Source of the DNA: Desulfomicrobium escambiense DSM 10707
GTDB lineage: Bacteria > Desulfobacterota > Desulfovibrionia > Desulfovibrionales > Desulfomicrobiaceae
DNA: 64,000 nt
Assembly: GCF_000428825.1 (NCBI RefSeq)
Contig: NZ_AUAR01000001.1
Coordinates: 186,001-250,000, forward strand
Reading direction: 5' to 3'
Shown here: positions 28,145 through 40,904 of the stretch, piece after piece
Numbering within the stretch: the stretch's first letter is position 1
Layout: the number at the start of each line of letters is the position of its first letter
Translations under genes and position numbers: made by a program
Notes under the pieces: generated by a model
What the model saw: the letters and a program-made list of their open reading frames with translations, nothing else
Told to the model about the DNA's origin: nothing
Database searches by the model: none

Positions 28145-28462
28145 TTATTTGCGGGCGCTTTTGTTGATGGTCTCCACAAGCTCCGCGGCGGCCTGGGACG
28201 AGGCGCCCTGCTGGGTCTGCTCGTCGAGGGACTGGGCCTTGGGCCAGCGGCAGCGGTGGTAGGAGATGGTGGCTTTCTGGGAGAGCTGGTCGATCTTGGC
28301 CAGCATGACGCCCATGGCTTCCTGGGTGATGACGATGTGCCCGCATTCGGAGCACTTGGGCACGGGGACGTCTTCGAAACAGAAAAGATGATTACGGCAC
28401 TCCATCTGATAGGAGATGTTTTCTTCGGCGACGGCGTCGCATCCGCATTTTTGGCAGATCAT
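28145..28462 (-). CDS. small zinc-ribbon protein (YgiT-type zinc finger)
   Basis: 105 residues. An N-terminal CQKCGCDAV and a later CSECGHIVI form a four-cysteine zinc ribbon, with MECRNHLFCFEDVPVP between. This is the arrangement of YgiT/MqsA-type zinc-finger proteins, and ITQEAMGVMLAKIDQL fits the family. There is no C-terminal helix-turn-helix as in full MqsA, and no mqsR toxin beside it, so antitoxin function is doubtful. GAGG 7 bp upstream supports the start. It ends at the shared terminator. Confidence 0.65.
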   Translation of the reverse strand: MICQKCGCDAVAEENISYQMECRNHLFCFEDVPVPKCSECGHIVITQEAMGVMLAKIDQLSQKATISYHRCRWPKAQSLDEQTQQGASSQAAAELVETINKSARK

Positions 28463-28686
28463 GGCAACCTCGTGTGGTCTGGTCTGGGACTGGTAGTCTG
28501 GTAATGAACCGGGACAATTGTTCCTTATAAGCATGTTTTCGAAGTTTGGCAATCACTTGTCTACGCGGCTGAAATCATGATTTTTTATGTTTCACGGGAA
28601 AACCGGTCCGGCAGGCGTCAGGCGGCTTCCTGCGGCCGGTGTTTCGTGCCTGTTGGCACTCATCTTGTATATGTTTCGGAGGTACT

Positions 28687-29565
28687 ATGAGCAGAATCGG
28701 TTGGGTCGGAATAGGCGTCATGGGGCGGTCCATGTGCGGTCATCTGCTGGCCGCGGGCCACGAGGTCCGCGTTTTCACGCGCACGAAGGCGTCGGCCTCC
28801 GGCGTCCTCGAAGCCGGGGCCGTGTGGTGCGACCGGCCCGGGGACGTGGCCGAGGGTTCGGATTTCGTGTTCACCATCGTCGGCTACCCGTCCGACGTGC
28901 GCGCCGTGTACCTGGCCGAGGGCGGACTCGTGGAGAAGGCCGCGCCCGGGACCGTGCTGGTCGACATGACCACCTCGGAACCGGCCCTGGCCGTGGAGAT
29001 CCACGGGGCCGCCGCGGCCCGCGGTGTACACGCCCTGGATGCGCCGGTGTCCGGCGGCGATCTCGGCGCCCGGAACGCCGCCCTGGCCATCATGGTCGGC
29101 GGCGGGCAGGAGCCCTTCGACAGGACCGTGCCCCTCTTCGAGAAGATGGGGAAGAACATCCGCCTCATGGGCGGGCCCGGCGCGGGGCAGCACACGAAGA
29201 TGAGCAACCAGATCCTCATCGCCGGCACCATGATCGGCGTGGTCGAGTCGCTCCTCTACGCCGTGCGCGCGGGCCTCGACGTGGACGCGGTCATCGACGT
29301 CATCGGCAGCGGCGCGGCCGGGTCCTGGTCCATCAACAACCTGGGCCGGCGCATCGCCAAGGATGATTTCGACCCGGGCTTCTACATCAAGCATTTCGTC
29401 AAGGACATGGGCATCGCCCTAGCCGAGGCCAAACGCATGCGCATCAGCCTGCCGGGCCTGGCCCTGGTGGAGCAGCTCTACGTGGCGGCCATGGCCCAGG
29501 GGCTTGAGAACATGGGCACCCAGGCCCTTTACACCGCCCTGAAGAACATGAACGCCGCCAGGTAG
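28687..29565 (+). CDS. NAD(P)-dependent beta-hydroxyacid dehydrogenase (GarR/HIBADH family)
   Basis: 292 residues. The N-terminal dinucleotide fold is IGWVGIGVMGRSMCGHLLAAGHEVRVFTRT. The substrate motif DAPVSGGDLGARNAALAIMVGG and the catalytic lysine in GAGQHTKMSNQILIAG are diagnostic, and the C-terminal all-helical part is of normal length. Candidate substrates are tartronate semialdehyde, 3-hydroxyisobutyrate or succinic semialdehyde; sequence does not decide. GGAGG precedes the ATG. It is separated from the downstream kinase gene by a short hairpin. Confidence 0.9.
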   Translation: MSRIGWVGIGVMGRSMCGHLLAAGHEVRVFTRTKASASGVLEAGAVWCDRPGDVAEGSDFVFTIVGYPSDVRAVYLAEGGLVEKAAPGTVLVDMTTSEPALAVEIHGAAAARGVHALDAPVSGGDLGARNAALAIMVGGGQEPFDRTVPLFEKMGKNIRLMGGPGAGQHTKMSNQILIAGTMIGVVESLLYAVRAGLDVDAVIDVIGSGAAGSWSINNLGRRIAKDDFDPGFYIKHFVKDMGIALAEAKRMRISLPGLALVEQLYVAAMAQGLENMGTQALYTALKNMNAAR

Positions 29566-29572
29566 GCAGCGG

Positions 29573-29596
29573 GCCGCGGGGCCCTTGCCCCGCGGC
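29573..29596 (+). terminator. GC-rich hairpin after the dehydrogenase gene
   Basis: Nine-base-pair stem GCCGCGGGG/CCCCGCGGC with a 6-nt loop, 7 bp after the stop. No T-tract follows, so termination is uncertain. Confidence 0.45.
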
Positions 29597-29622
29597 TGAA
29601 AACGGTATTTCGCGGAGAATTC

Positions 29623-32600
29623 GTGCGCACCCTCATTCTCGCCTTCTTCCTGTTCTGCCTCATCCCCTGCGCCTGGGCGCAGGACGAGCAGAAGATCAAC
29701 ATCCTCTACCTCAACTCGTACCACAACGGATACGAGTGGTCGGACAGCATCTTCGAGGGCGTGCGCGACACCTTCCGCAAGAGCGGGAAGAACATCTATC
29801 TCCAGATCGAGTACATGGACTCCAAACGGTTTTCCGGGGAGAAGATCAATGAGATCCTGCTCAACTACTACACCTTCAAGTTTCGGACAATGCATTTCGA
29901 TCTCATCGTCACCTCAGATAACAACGCCTACGAATTCATGTCCCGGCACGGTGAAGAGCTGTTCCCCGGCGTGCCTATCGTCTTCTGCGGCATCAACGAC
30001 GTCGAGGCCGGCGCGGTGCCCATGCGCGACCGCATGACCGGCGTGCTGGAAGAGTTCGACGTGCCGTCCAACATCGCCACTGCGCTCAAGTTCCATCCGG
30101 GCAAGAAGCGCCTGGTGGTCATCGGCGACCAGAGCCTCACGGGCGTGGCCATCGCCAACCAGGTGCGGGCGCAGCTGCATCTGCTGCCGCCCGAGATCGA
30201 GGTGGAGTTCTTGGACGAATTCAGCCTGGACGAGCTGGTGGCCAAGGTGCGCTTCGCCGCCGCCGACAGCATTTTCTTCTTCATCCCCTTCTACAAGGAC
30301 GTGGGCGAGGCCGTATACTCGGCCCAGGACCTCCTGGAGATCGTCTGGGAAAAGACCGAGGCTCCCCTCTACGGGGCCTGGGAATTCCTTCTCGGGCACG
30401 GGCTGGTGGGCGGCAAGCTCATCAGCGGCTACGCCCACGGCCAGGCCGCGGCCGAGATGGGCCTGCGCATCCTGGACGGCGAGTCGCCGGCCCGCATCCC
30501 CATCACCGTCAGTCCCGACGAGCCGCCGAAGTTCGACTACCGGGTGCTCATGCGCCTGGGGATCAACCTGAAGCTCCTGCCCGAGGGCAGCGTGCTGATC
30601 AACGAACCGTCGCCGTTCTACTCCATCAACCGGCACCAGTTCTGGACCATCATCATAAGCCTGGTCATCCTGTCCATGGTCCTGGTGCTTCTGGTCATCA
30701 ACATCCTCGAGCGCAAGCAGATCGAGGTGCGCATCAAGAACCAGCTGTCCTTCCTGCGCACCCTCATGGACACGCTGCCCGTGCCCATCTGGTTTACGGA
30801 CCGCAGCGGGAGCATCGCCGGTGTCAACCGGGCCTTCGAGAACTGGTTCGGAGTCGGCTGGCAGCAGGATCGCGCCTTCGCCTCGCATGGGCCGGTCCTG
30901 CCCGATTCCCGTTTCGCCCCCATGCTCGACGCGCGCATGGATTCCTTCGAGGGCCAGATCCAGCACGGCGACGGGACCTTGCGTTCGGCCGTGCTGCACA
31001 AGGCCGTCTACGCCGACGCCCAGGGCGACAACACGGGCGTCGTCGGCGTGATCTACGATATCTCCGACCGCAAGAAGGCCGAGGACGACCTGCGCGCGGC
31101 CGAGGAGAAGTACCGCACCATCTTCGAGAACTCGGCCTTGGGCATCTTCCAGACCACCCCCGACGGCTCGTGGATCGTGGCCAACCCGGCCCTGGCGCGG
31201 ATGCTCGGCTATGCGGGCCCCGAGGAGCTCATGGCCGAGAACCCCAACATCGCGACCCTCTACTATCAGCAGAGCGACCGCGAGCGCGTGGTGGACCTCT
31301 ACGAGCAGAACCGCGGCGGCATCGAGGCCGAAATCCTCTTCCGTCGGCGCGACGGGGCCGTCATCACGGCCAACCTCAACGCCCGGGCAGTGCGCGGCTG
31401 CGACGACGGCTTCTGCCATTTCGAAGGCTTCATCGAGGACATCACCGACCGCAAGGCCGCGGAGCTGGCCCTGGCCGCGTCCGAAGCCATGCTCCAGCTC
31501 GTCCTCGATACCATCCCCCAGCTCGTGCACTGGAAGGACAAGCGGCTGCGCATCATCGGCGCCAACCGCAACTTCCTGGCCCACGTGGGCCAGACGGAGC
31601 TGGCGTCCATCCTCGGCAAGACCTACGGCGAGGTCCTGACCGACGCCGCCGAGATCCAGCGCATCGCGGAGCTCGACCGGGAGGTCATCGAGGCCGACGA
31701 GCCGCATTTCCGCATGCGCATGGAGACCCGCAACGCCGTCGGCGAGGCCATGTGGCTGCTGGTCAACAAGGTCCCGCTGCATGGGCCGCGGGGCGAGGTG
31801 GTCGGCATCCTGAGCACGGCCGAGGACATCACCCAGACCATCAGCCTCGAAAAGCAGCTCCTGCAGTCCCAGAAGATGGAGGCCATCGGCACCCTGGCCG
31901 GAGGCATCGCCCACGATTTCAACAACATCCTGACCTCCATCATGAACTCGACCGAGCTGGCCATGGAGGACATCCCCGAGGGCAGCATCGCCTGGAAGGA
32001 CCTGGAGCGCAGCCTCAAGGCGGCGGTGCGGGGCAGCGGCCTCATCAAGCAGATTCTGACCTTCAGCCGTCCGACCCAGGAGGGTTTCGTGCCCACGGAC
32101 CTGCGCGAGGTGGTCAGCGAGGCCGTGGCCCTCATCCGCGTGTCCATGCCGCGCAACATCAGCGTGCTTTCCCGGGTCGATGACGACCTGCCGCTCTGCC
32201 TGGCCGACCCGACCCAGGTCCACCAGATCGTCATGAACCTGGCCACCAACGCCTTCCAGGCCCTGGGCGCGAAGGGCGGCACCATCTCCATCAGCCTCGG
32301 CGGGCTGTCCCTGGAGCGCGACGACCCCCGTTGCGGCGGCCTGGTGCCCGGCCAGTACAGCCTGTTGCGCATCGAGGACGACGGGCCGGGCATTCCCGAG
32401 GACATCCAGGACAAGATCTACGACCCGTTTTTCACCACCAAGGGCAAGGGCGAGGGGACGGGACTGGGCCTGGCCGTGGTTCACGGCATAGTGCGCAACC
32501 ACGGCGGGGGGATCCGGCTCGACAGCGCTCTCGGGCGGACGCGTTTCGACATCCTGCTGCCCGGCATGAACGATTCCTGTCTCCTGCCGGGCACGTGCGA

Positions 32601-32985
32601 CAGCGCCGTGGCCATGGGCAGCGAGCGCCTGGCCTTCATCGAGGACGACGAGGACCAGCTGCAGCTCATCCCGCGCGTGCTCGCGCAGCTCGGCTACACG
32701 GTGCACCCGTTCCACTGCGCGTCCGAGGCCATCGAGGCCGTCTGCGGCGGGCTTGGACTCGATCTGGTCATCACGGATTTCGACATGCCTGGCATGAACG
32801 GCTTCGACGTGGCCGCGGCCCTGAAGGACTGCCGCCCCGAGCTGCCGGTCATCATGGTCTCGGGCCGCAAGCACGCGGCCGAGTTCGCGCCGCAGTCGGG
32901 CAACATCAGGCTTTTCGTGAGCAAACCCTATAACAAGGACATCCTCGGGCGGGCCATCCGTGATGTTCTGGACAAGGACGCATGA
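29623..32985 (+). CDS. hybrid sensor histidine kinase, LurS-like (lactate operon control)
   Basis: 1120 residues, GTG start with GGAGA 6 bp before it. A signal peptide precedes a periplasmic substrate-binding-like sensor (INILYLNSYHNGYEWSDSIFEGV to about 330) and a membrane helix near 345-367. Three PAS domains follow (about 375-490, 490-615, 620-745). HisKA carries His764 in GGIAHDFNN. HATPase has NLATNAFQAL, DDGPGIPED and GEGTGLGLAV. The receiver carries Asp1052 in DLVITDFDMPGMNG. Its stop overlaps the sigma54 response regulator. Position upstream of por matches the LurS/LurR pair known to control lactate oxidation in Desulfovibrio. The sensed ligand is probably lactate or a related acid, which is inference. 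Confidence 0.9.
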   Translation: MRTLILAFFLFCLIPCAWAQDEQKINILYLNSYHNGYEWSDSIFEGVRDTFRKSGKNIYLQIEYMDSKRFSGEKINEILLNYYTFKFRTMHFDLIVTSDNNAYEFMSRHGEELFPGVPIVFCGINDVEAGAVPMRDRMTGVLEEFDVPSNIATALKFHPGKKRLVVIGDQSLTGVAIANQVRAQLHLLPPEIEVEFLDEFSLDELVAKVRFAAADSIFFFIPFYKDVGEAVYSAQDLLEIVWEKTEAPLYGAWEFLLGHGLVGGKLISGYAHGQAAAEMGLRILDGESPARIPITVSPDEPPKFDYRVLMRLGINLKLLPEGSVLINEPSPFYSINRHQFWTIIISLVILSMVLVLLVINILERKQIEVRIKNQLSFLRTLMDTLPVPIWFTDRSGSIAGVNRAFENWFGVGWQQDRAFASHGPVLPDSRFAPMLDARMDSFEGQIQHGDGTLRSAVLHKAVYADAQGDNTGVVGVIYDISDRKKAEDDLRAAEEKYRTIFENSALGIFQTTPDGSWIVANPALARMLGYAGPEELMAENPNIATLYYQQSDRERVVDLYEQNRGGIEAEILFRRRDGAVITANLNARAVRGCDDGFCHFEGFIEDITDRKAAELALAASEAMLQLVLDTIPQLVHWKDKRLRIIGANRNFLAHVGQTELASILGKTYGEVLTDAAEIQRIAELDREVIEADEPHFRMRMETRNAVGEAMWLLVNKVPLHGPRGEVVGILSTAEDITQTISLEKQLLQSQKMEAIGTLAGGIAHDFNNILTSIMNSTELAMEDIPEGSIAWKDLERSLKAAVRGSGLIKQILTFSRPTQEGFVPTDLREVVSEAVALIRVSMPRNISVLSRVDDDLPLCLADPTQVHQIVMNLATNAFQALGAKGGTISISLGGLSLERDDPRCGGLVPGQYSLLRIEDDGPGIPEDIQDKIYDPFFTTKGKGEGTGLGLAVVHGIVRNHGGGIRLDSALGRTRFDILLPGMNDSCLLPGTCDSAVAMGSERLAFIEDDEDQLQLIPRVLAQLGYTVHPFHCASEAIEAVCGGLGLDLVITDFDMPGMNGFDVAAALKDCRPELPVIMVSGRKHAAEFAPQSGNIRLFVSKPYNKDILGRAIRDVLDKDA

Positions 32986-34364
32986 TGGCGAGGATTCTGA
33001 TCATCGACGACGACAGGCAGGTCTGCGAGACCCTTGAAAGCCTGGTCCACAGGCTGGGCCACGAGTGTCATGCGGCCCAGACACTGAAGGATGGGCTGGC
33101 GCAGTTGGGCAACGGGGAATTCGACCTCGTCTTTCTCGACGTGCGCCTGCCCGATGGCAACGGGCTTGAGGCCCTGGGTCAGATCCGCAGCCAGGCCGCG
33201 CCGCCGGACGTCATCGTCCTGACCGGCCAGGGCGACCCCGAAGGCGCGGAGCTGGCCATCCAGGGGGGCGTCTGGGACTACCTGGTCAAGCCGTCGCCCA
33301 TCAGGCAGATCAAGGAGACCCTCAATCGGGCCCTGGCCCAGCGGCAGGACAGAAAGGACCTCGCCCTGGATCTCACGGACGTGGTGGGGCAGAGCAACGC
33401 CATGCGCCAGTGCTACGAACGCCTGGCCCAGGCCAGCGGCTCGGATTCGACGGTTCTGGTCACGGGTGAGACGGGCACGGGCAAGGAACTGCTGGCCCGG
33501 ACCATTCACCGCAATTCGGGCCGGGCCGACCGCGCCTTCGTGGTCGTGGACTGTGCGGCCCTGACGGAATCCCTGCTGGAGAGCATCCTTTTCGGCCACA
33601 CCAAGGGCGCCTTCACGGGCGCGGCCCGGGACCGCGTGGGCTTGGTCAAGCTCGCCGACGGGGGCACCCTGTTTCTGGACGAGATCGGCGAACTGCCCCT
33701 CTCGGCCCAGAAGACCTTTCTGCGCGTCCTGCAGGAGCACCGTTTCAGGCCCGTGGGCGGGAACCAGGAGCTGCAGAGCGACTTCCGCCTCATCTCGGCC
33801 ACGAACCGGGACCTGTCGGCCATGGTCGCGGCGGGGGAGTTCCGGCAGGACCTCTTCTACCGCATCAACACCATCCACCTGACCCTGCCGCCCCTGCGCG
33901 AACGGGAGGAGGACATTCTGATCCTGGCGCGGCACCACATCGACAAGCTCTGCCGGCAGCGCAACATCCCGGTCAAGGAGATGGACCCGGAGTTCATGGC
34001 CATGCTCCGTCTCTACGATTGGCCCGGAAACGTCCGCGAACTCTTCAACACCATCGAACAGGCCTTCGTGCTGTCGGGCGCGGAGAAGACGGTCTACGTG
34101 CAGCACCTGCCGCAGGCGGTGCGTATCCGGGTGGCCAAATCCATGCTGGAGAGGAGTCGGGAAGATGCGGTGGTAGAGGCAGGAGACGGAAGGGACGAAG
34201 AGAATCTCCCTTCATTGAAGGACTTCAAGACCGCGATGGAAAGGGAGTACCTGCAGAGGCTCTTGCGGGCCCATGGGAGGGATATCCCCAAGATGCTCGG
34301 CGTATCGGGACTTTCCCGGTCTCACCTGTACGCCATGCTCAAAAAGCACGACCTCGAGGCGTAG
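32982..34364 (+). CDS. lurR: sigma54-dependent response regulator, LurR-like
   Basis: 460 residues in NtrC order. The receiver (1-120) has ILIIDDDRQ and FLDVRLPDGNG. The AAA+ domain (about 140-380) has Walker A GETGTGKE, the sigma54-contact loop GAFTGA (GHTKGAFTGAARD), Walker B GGTLFLDEIGELP and the RDLFYRIN-type segment FRQDLFYRINTIHL. A C-terminal Fis-type helix-turn-helix (YLQRLLRAHGRDIPKMLGVSGLSRSHLYAMLKKH) binds DNA. The start overlaps the kinase stop. The nearby -24/-12 promoter before por is its expected target. The gene name is by analogy with the Desulfovibrio lactate regulator at the same locus. Confidence 0.9.
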   Translation: MMARILIIDDDRQVCETLESLVHRLGHECHAAQTLKDGLAQLGNGEFDLVFLDVRLPDGNGLEALGQIRSQAAPPDVIVLTGQGDPEGAELAIQGGVWDYLVKPSPIRQIKETLNRALAQRQDRKDLALDLTDVVGQSNAMRQCYERLAQASGSDSTVLVTGETGTGKELLARTIHRNSGRADRAFVVVDCAALTESLLESILFGHTKGAFTGAARDRVGLVKLADGGTLFLDEIGELPLSAQKTFLRVLQEHRFRPVGGNQELQSDFRLISATNRDLSAMVAAGEFRQDLFYRINTIHLTLPPLREREEDILILARHHIDKLCRQRNIPVKEMDPEFMAMLRLYDWPGNVRELFNTIEQAFVLSGAEKTVYVQHLPQAVRIRVAKSMLERSREDAVVEAGDGRDEENLPSLKDFKTAMEREYLQRLLRAHGRDIPKMLGVSGLSRSHLYAMLKKHDLEA

Positions 34365-34372
34365 CTTGCGAT

Positions 34373-34567
34373 CTATTCTTCGTCGACTTCCTTGCCCAGC
34401 CAGTATTCCTTCCAGGAATCGAGGATGTATTCCGTCTTGACCAGCACGCTGTCGCCGTCATTGATGCGCTGCTTCTGCATGGGGGTCAGCAGCTGCGACA
34501 GCTGCATCGTCTCGTTCTGAGAGAGGCCTCTGATCACGCCGCTTTTGGTTATGCTTTTTCCTTTCAT
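34373..34567 (-). CDS. small conserved-position protein, unknown function
   Basis: 64 residues beginning MKGKSITKSGVIRGLSQNETMQLSQLLTPMQKQRINDGDSVLVKTEYILDSWKEYWLGKEVDEE. GGAGG 6 bp before the ATG argues that it is real; a GTG one codon earlier is less well spaced. It has no signal peptide, membrane segment or cysteine, and ends in an acidic tail. It converges with the lurR-like gene (8-bp gap) and is divergent from por. A small hypothetical gene at the same place between regulator and por is also known in Desulfovibrio vulgaris, so it may belong to the lactate locus. Function unknown. Confidence 0.7.
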   Translation of the reverse strand: MKGKSITKSGVIRGLSQNETMQLSQLLTPMQKQRINDGDSVLVKTEYILDSWKEYWLGKEVDEE

Positions 34568-34918
34568 CACAAACCTCCGTTTTGTGTCTGATAATGCATC
34601 AAATGCGATTGTGGCAAGATGCGCGCCGATTTTTTAGCAAAATAATTGCCAATCAAGGTGTATCGGCGCGTTTTGTTCGCCCTTGATTTCGTATCATCCT
34701 GATTTTCAGTATGTTATGCGCGCGGTCTTTTTTCAGGCCGCCGCGGGGCGAGTTCATGTGCATGCACCGCGTGTGCATTTTTGAAACACCGCATGTGGCG
34801 TCTTGCGACGTTTGTGCACACCTGCGCACAACTCCGGCCGGTCTGGCCGCGGAAATCCCCTTGCTGAAAAATGGTTGTTTAGTCAACCAAATTGTGCTAC
34901 CCAGATCGGTCATGCGCA

Positions 34919-34934
34919 GTCCGGAAAATCAGAC
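34919..34934. promoter_or_regulatory. candidate regulator binding site 1 upstream of por
   Basis: GTCCGGAAAATCAGAC, matching the downstream palindrome at 35064 in 14 of 16 positions but with a degenerate right half. It lies about 400 bp before the predicted por transcription start, within reach of an enhancer-binding protein. Proposed as a LurR-like site by similarity to site 2 only. Confidence 0.35.
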
Positions 34935-35062
34935 GCATTTTCGGCGATGCTCCGTCGATCGGTTCAGCGATCACGCCCGGTCTACCCCGTCAGCGGAATT
35001 CGGACGATCGGGCGGGCCGAAAAAGGGGCTGAGTACGCTGTCGGAGAATCCCGGTATGAGCA

Positions 35063-35080
35063 TGTCCGGAAAACCGGACA
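35063..35080. promoter_or_regulatory. candidate enhancer site 2 (perfect palindrome) upstream of por
   Basis: Perfect dyad TGTCCGG-AAAA-CCGGACA, about 250 bp before the predicted sigma54 start point. Fis-type helix-turn-helix dimers such as the C terminus of the response regulator encoded at 32982 bind such palindromes. A related half-conserved copy lies 145 bp upstream. Confidence 0.5.
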
Positions 35081-35296
35081 CGGGGGGCGTGAACGGCAAA
35101 TCCGCCTTTAACCTTGCAATTACGCGCGTTAACCGGATTGAAGTTGTTTGTTTGCATTCCGCAAATATCGTGGTAGGTCTGCGATCAAACCCATGTTGTC
35201 TTTTTTTTCGGACAAACCGGAGGGAGGGGAGTGCGTGAGATGTCGATAGTCTCGTAAAAATGTTGTATTTCGGATAGTTAGTTTGTTTTTACCCGA

Positions 35297-35311
35297 TGGC
35301 ACAAAACTTGT
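35297..35311 (+). promoter_or_regulatory. sigma54 (-24/-12) promoter for the lactate operon
   Basis: TGGCAC-N5-TTGT with the GG and the G of the -12 element 10 bp apart, as required. It departs from TTGC by a single base. It lies 72 bp upstream of the por start codon, and a sigma54 activator gene lies just upstream. No good -35/-10 pair was seen here. Confidence 0.7.
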
Positions 35312-35319
35312 TTCTATAG

Positions 35320-39030
<3,711 letters not shown>

Positions 39031-39041
39031 GTAAAGGCTCG

Positions 39042-39085
39042 CCGCCTGTCCGCGGGGTGGGGTACCCGCGGACAGGCGGTCTTTT
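39042..39085 (+). terminator. strong hairpin between por and lctP
   Basis: Perfect 15-bp stem (39042-39056 with 39065-39079) and 8-nt loop, followed by TCTTTTC. The short T-run suggests partial termination, which would leave por more abundant than the downstream genes. Confidence 0.7.
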
Positions 39086-39109
39086 CATCAGTTTTATTTG
39101 GAGGGAGAT

Positions 39110-40822
39110 ATGTCAATTCCTGTCTTGGCAATGGTGGCTCTGCTGCCCATTCTGGTTGCTCTCGTGCTGATGGTCGGCATGCGCTGGCCTTCGACGAAAG
39201 CCATGCCCCTGGCGTGGCTCGTGTGCGTGCTCGGCGCCATCGGCGCATGGAACTTGCCCGTCGGTTACGTGACCGCGCTTTCGCTGCAGGGCATCATCAT
39301 CGCCATCGGCGTTCTGATCATCGTTTTCGGCGCCATCATCATCCTCTACACCCTGAAGTACTCAGGCGGCATGGAAACCATCCAGTACGGGATGCAGAAC
39401 ATCAGCCGCGACAAGCGCATCCAGGCCATCATCATCGGCTACATGTTCGCGGCCTTCATCGAAGGCGCGGCCGGCTTCGGCACGCCCGCAGCTCTCGCGG
39501 CTCCGCTGCTCCTGTCCCTGGGCTTCCCGCCCCTGGCCGCCGCGGTCATCTGTCTGGTCTTCAACTCTTTCCCGGTTTCTTTCGGCGCGGTCGGAACGCC
39601 CATCCTCGTGGGCCTGAAGTTCCTCGACCCGCTGGCCAAGGCCGCCGTTGCCGCCGGCACCCCCGGCCTGAACTTCGTTGATTTCGGTTCTTTCGCCAAG
39701 GTCATCGGCCAGTGGGTGACCATGATGCACGGTCCCATGGCCGTCATCCTGCCCATCTTCATGCTCGGCTTCCTGACCCGCTTCTTCGGCAAGAACAAGT
39801 CCTGGTCCGAAGGCTTCGCCGCTTGGCAGTTCTGTGTTTTCTCCGCCGTGGCCTTCCTGGTCCCGTACCTGACCTTCGCCTGGCTGGTCGGCCCGGAATT
39901 CCCGTCCATGATCGGTGGTCTCGTTGGCCTCGGCATCATCGTGGCCGGCGCCAAGGCCGGTTTCTGCGTACCCAAGGACACTTGGGACTTCGGCCCCCAG
40001 TCCACGTGGGACGCTGAGTGGACCGGTACCATCGCCACGTCCACCAGCACCGAGTTCAAGCCCCACATGAGCCAGTTCAAGGCATGGCTGCCCTATATCC
40101 TGATCGGCGCCATCCTGGTCGTGACCCGCATCCCCGAACTGGGCCTCAAGGCCGTCCTGGCCGCCCAGAAGCTGCCCTTCAACGACATCCTCGGCTACAA
40201 GGGCGTTTCCGCCTCCATCGACTACCTGTACCTGCCCGGCACCATCCCCTTCATGCTGGTCGCCATCCTGACCATCGCCCTCCACGGCATGAAGGGTGAC
40301 GCAGTCAAGCAGGCCTGGACCGAGTCCTTCGTGAAGATGAAGGCCCCGACCATCGCGCTCTTCGCGGCCGTGGCCCTGGTCTCCATCTACCGCGGTTCCG
40401 GCGTGGCCGACGCGATCCTGAACCCCAACAACTACCCCTCCATGCCCCTGGCCATGGCCAAGACCGTCGCCGCTTTCGCCGGCAACGCCTGGCCCATGCT
40501 GGCCTCCTACGTGGGTGGTCTGGGCGCCTTCATCACCGGCTCCAACACGGTCTCCGACCTTCTGTTCGCCGAATTCCAGTGGGGCGTCGCCCAGCAGCTG
40601 GAACTGCCGCGCCAGATCATCGTGGCCGCCCAGGTCGCCGGCGGTGCCATGGGCAACATGATCTGCATCCACAACATCGTCGCCGTCTGCGCCGTCACCG
40701 GCCTGATCGGCCGCGAAGGCATGATCCTGAAGCGCACTTTCTGGCCCTTCGTGCTCTACGGCATCGTCGTGGGCATCATCGCCTCCCTGATGTGCTTCGT
40801 CTTCCTGCCTCACCTGTTCTAG
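39110..40822 (+). CDS. lctP: L-lactate/D-lactate permease
   Basis: 570 residues with about 13 hydrophobic segments. The LctP-family signature is clear: [56 protein letters not shown]. Late in the chain [26 protein letters not shown] also matches. It imports lactate (or glycolate) with protons across the inner membrane, supplying the dehydrogenase encoded next. GGAGGGA lies before the ATG. Hairpins flank the gene on both sides. Confidence 0.95.
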   Translation: MSIPVLAMVALLPILVALVLMVGMRWPSTKAMPLAWLVCVLGAIGAWNLPVGYVTALSLQGIIIAIGVLIIVFGAIIILYTLKYSGGMETIQYGMQNISRDKRIQAIIIGYMFAAFIEGAAGFGTPAALAAPLLLSLGFPPLAAAVICLVFNSFPVSFGAVGTPILVGLKFLDPLAKAAVAAGTPGLNFVDFGSFAKVIGQWVTMMHGPMAVILPIFMLGFLTRFFGKNKSWSEGFAAWQFCVFSAVAFLVPYLTFAWLVGPEFPSMIGGLVGLGIIVAGAKAGFCVPKDTWDFGPQSTWDAEWTGTIATSTSTEFKPHMSQFKAWLPYILIGAILVVTRIPELGLKAVLAAQKLPFNDILGYKGVSASIDYLYLPGTIPFMLVAILTIALHGMKGDAVKQAWTESFVKMKAPTIALFAAVALVSIYRGSGVADAILNPNNYPSMPLAMAKTVAAFAGNAWPMLASYVGGLGAFITGSNTVSDLLFAEFQWGVAQQLELPRQIIVAAQVAGGAMGNMICIHNIVAVCAVTGLIGREGMILKRTFWPFVLYGIVVGIIASLMCFVFLPHLF

Positions 40823-40830
40823 TTGTCAAT

Positions 40831-40866
40831 GCGGTCCCGGGAGTTGCGCAAGGCTTCCGGGACCGC
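40831..40866 (+). terminator. intercistronic hairpin after lctP
   Basis: Ten-base-pair perfect stem GCGGTCCCGG/CCGGGACCGC, extendable by three more pairs, beginning 9 bp after the lctP stop. There is no T-tract, so a processing or attenuating role within the operon is more likely than full termination. Confidence 0.6.
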
Positions 40867-40904
40867 TTCATCCATATCAGCGAGCCTCACGCAAGGAGAG
40901 AATA

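Noticed and set aside
28145-28462. Zinc-ribbon protein as an MqsA antitoxin
   Set aside because: Lacks the C-terminal helix-turn-helix and there is no MqsR-like toxin gene beside it.
29914-32874. 986-codon open frame antisense to the LurS-like kinase
   Set aside because: Shadow of a real gene: skewed composition, no ribosome-binding site, no domain pattern.
34711-35238. 175-codon frame in the por upstream region
   Set aside because: No ribosome-binding site, irregular cysteine- and proline-rich product, and it overlaps the predicted regulatory sites.
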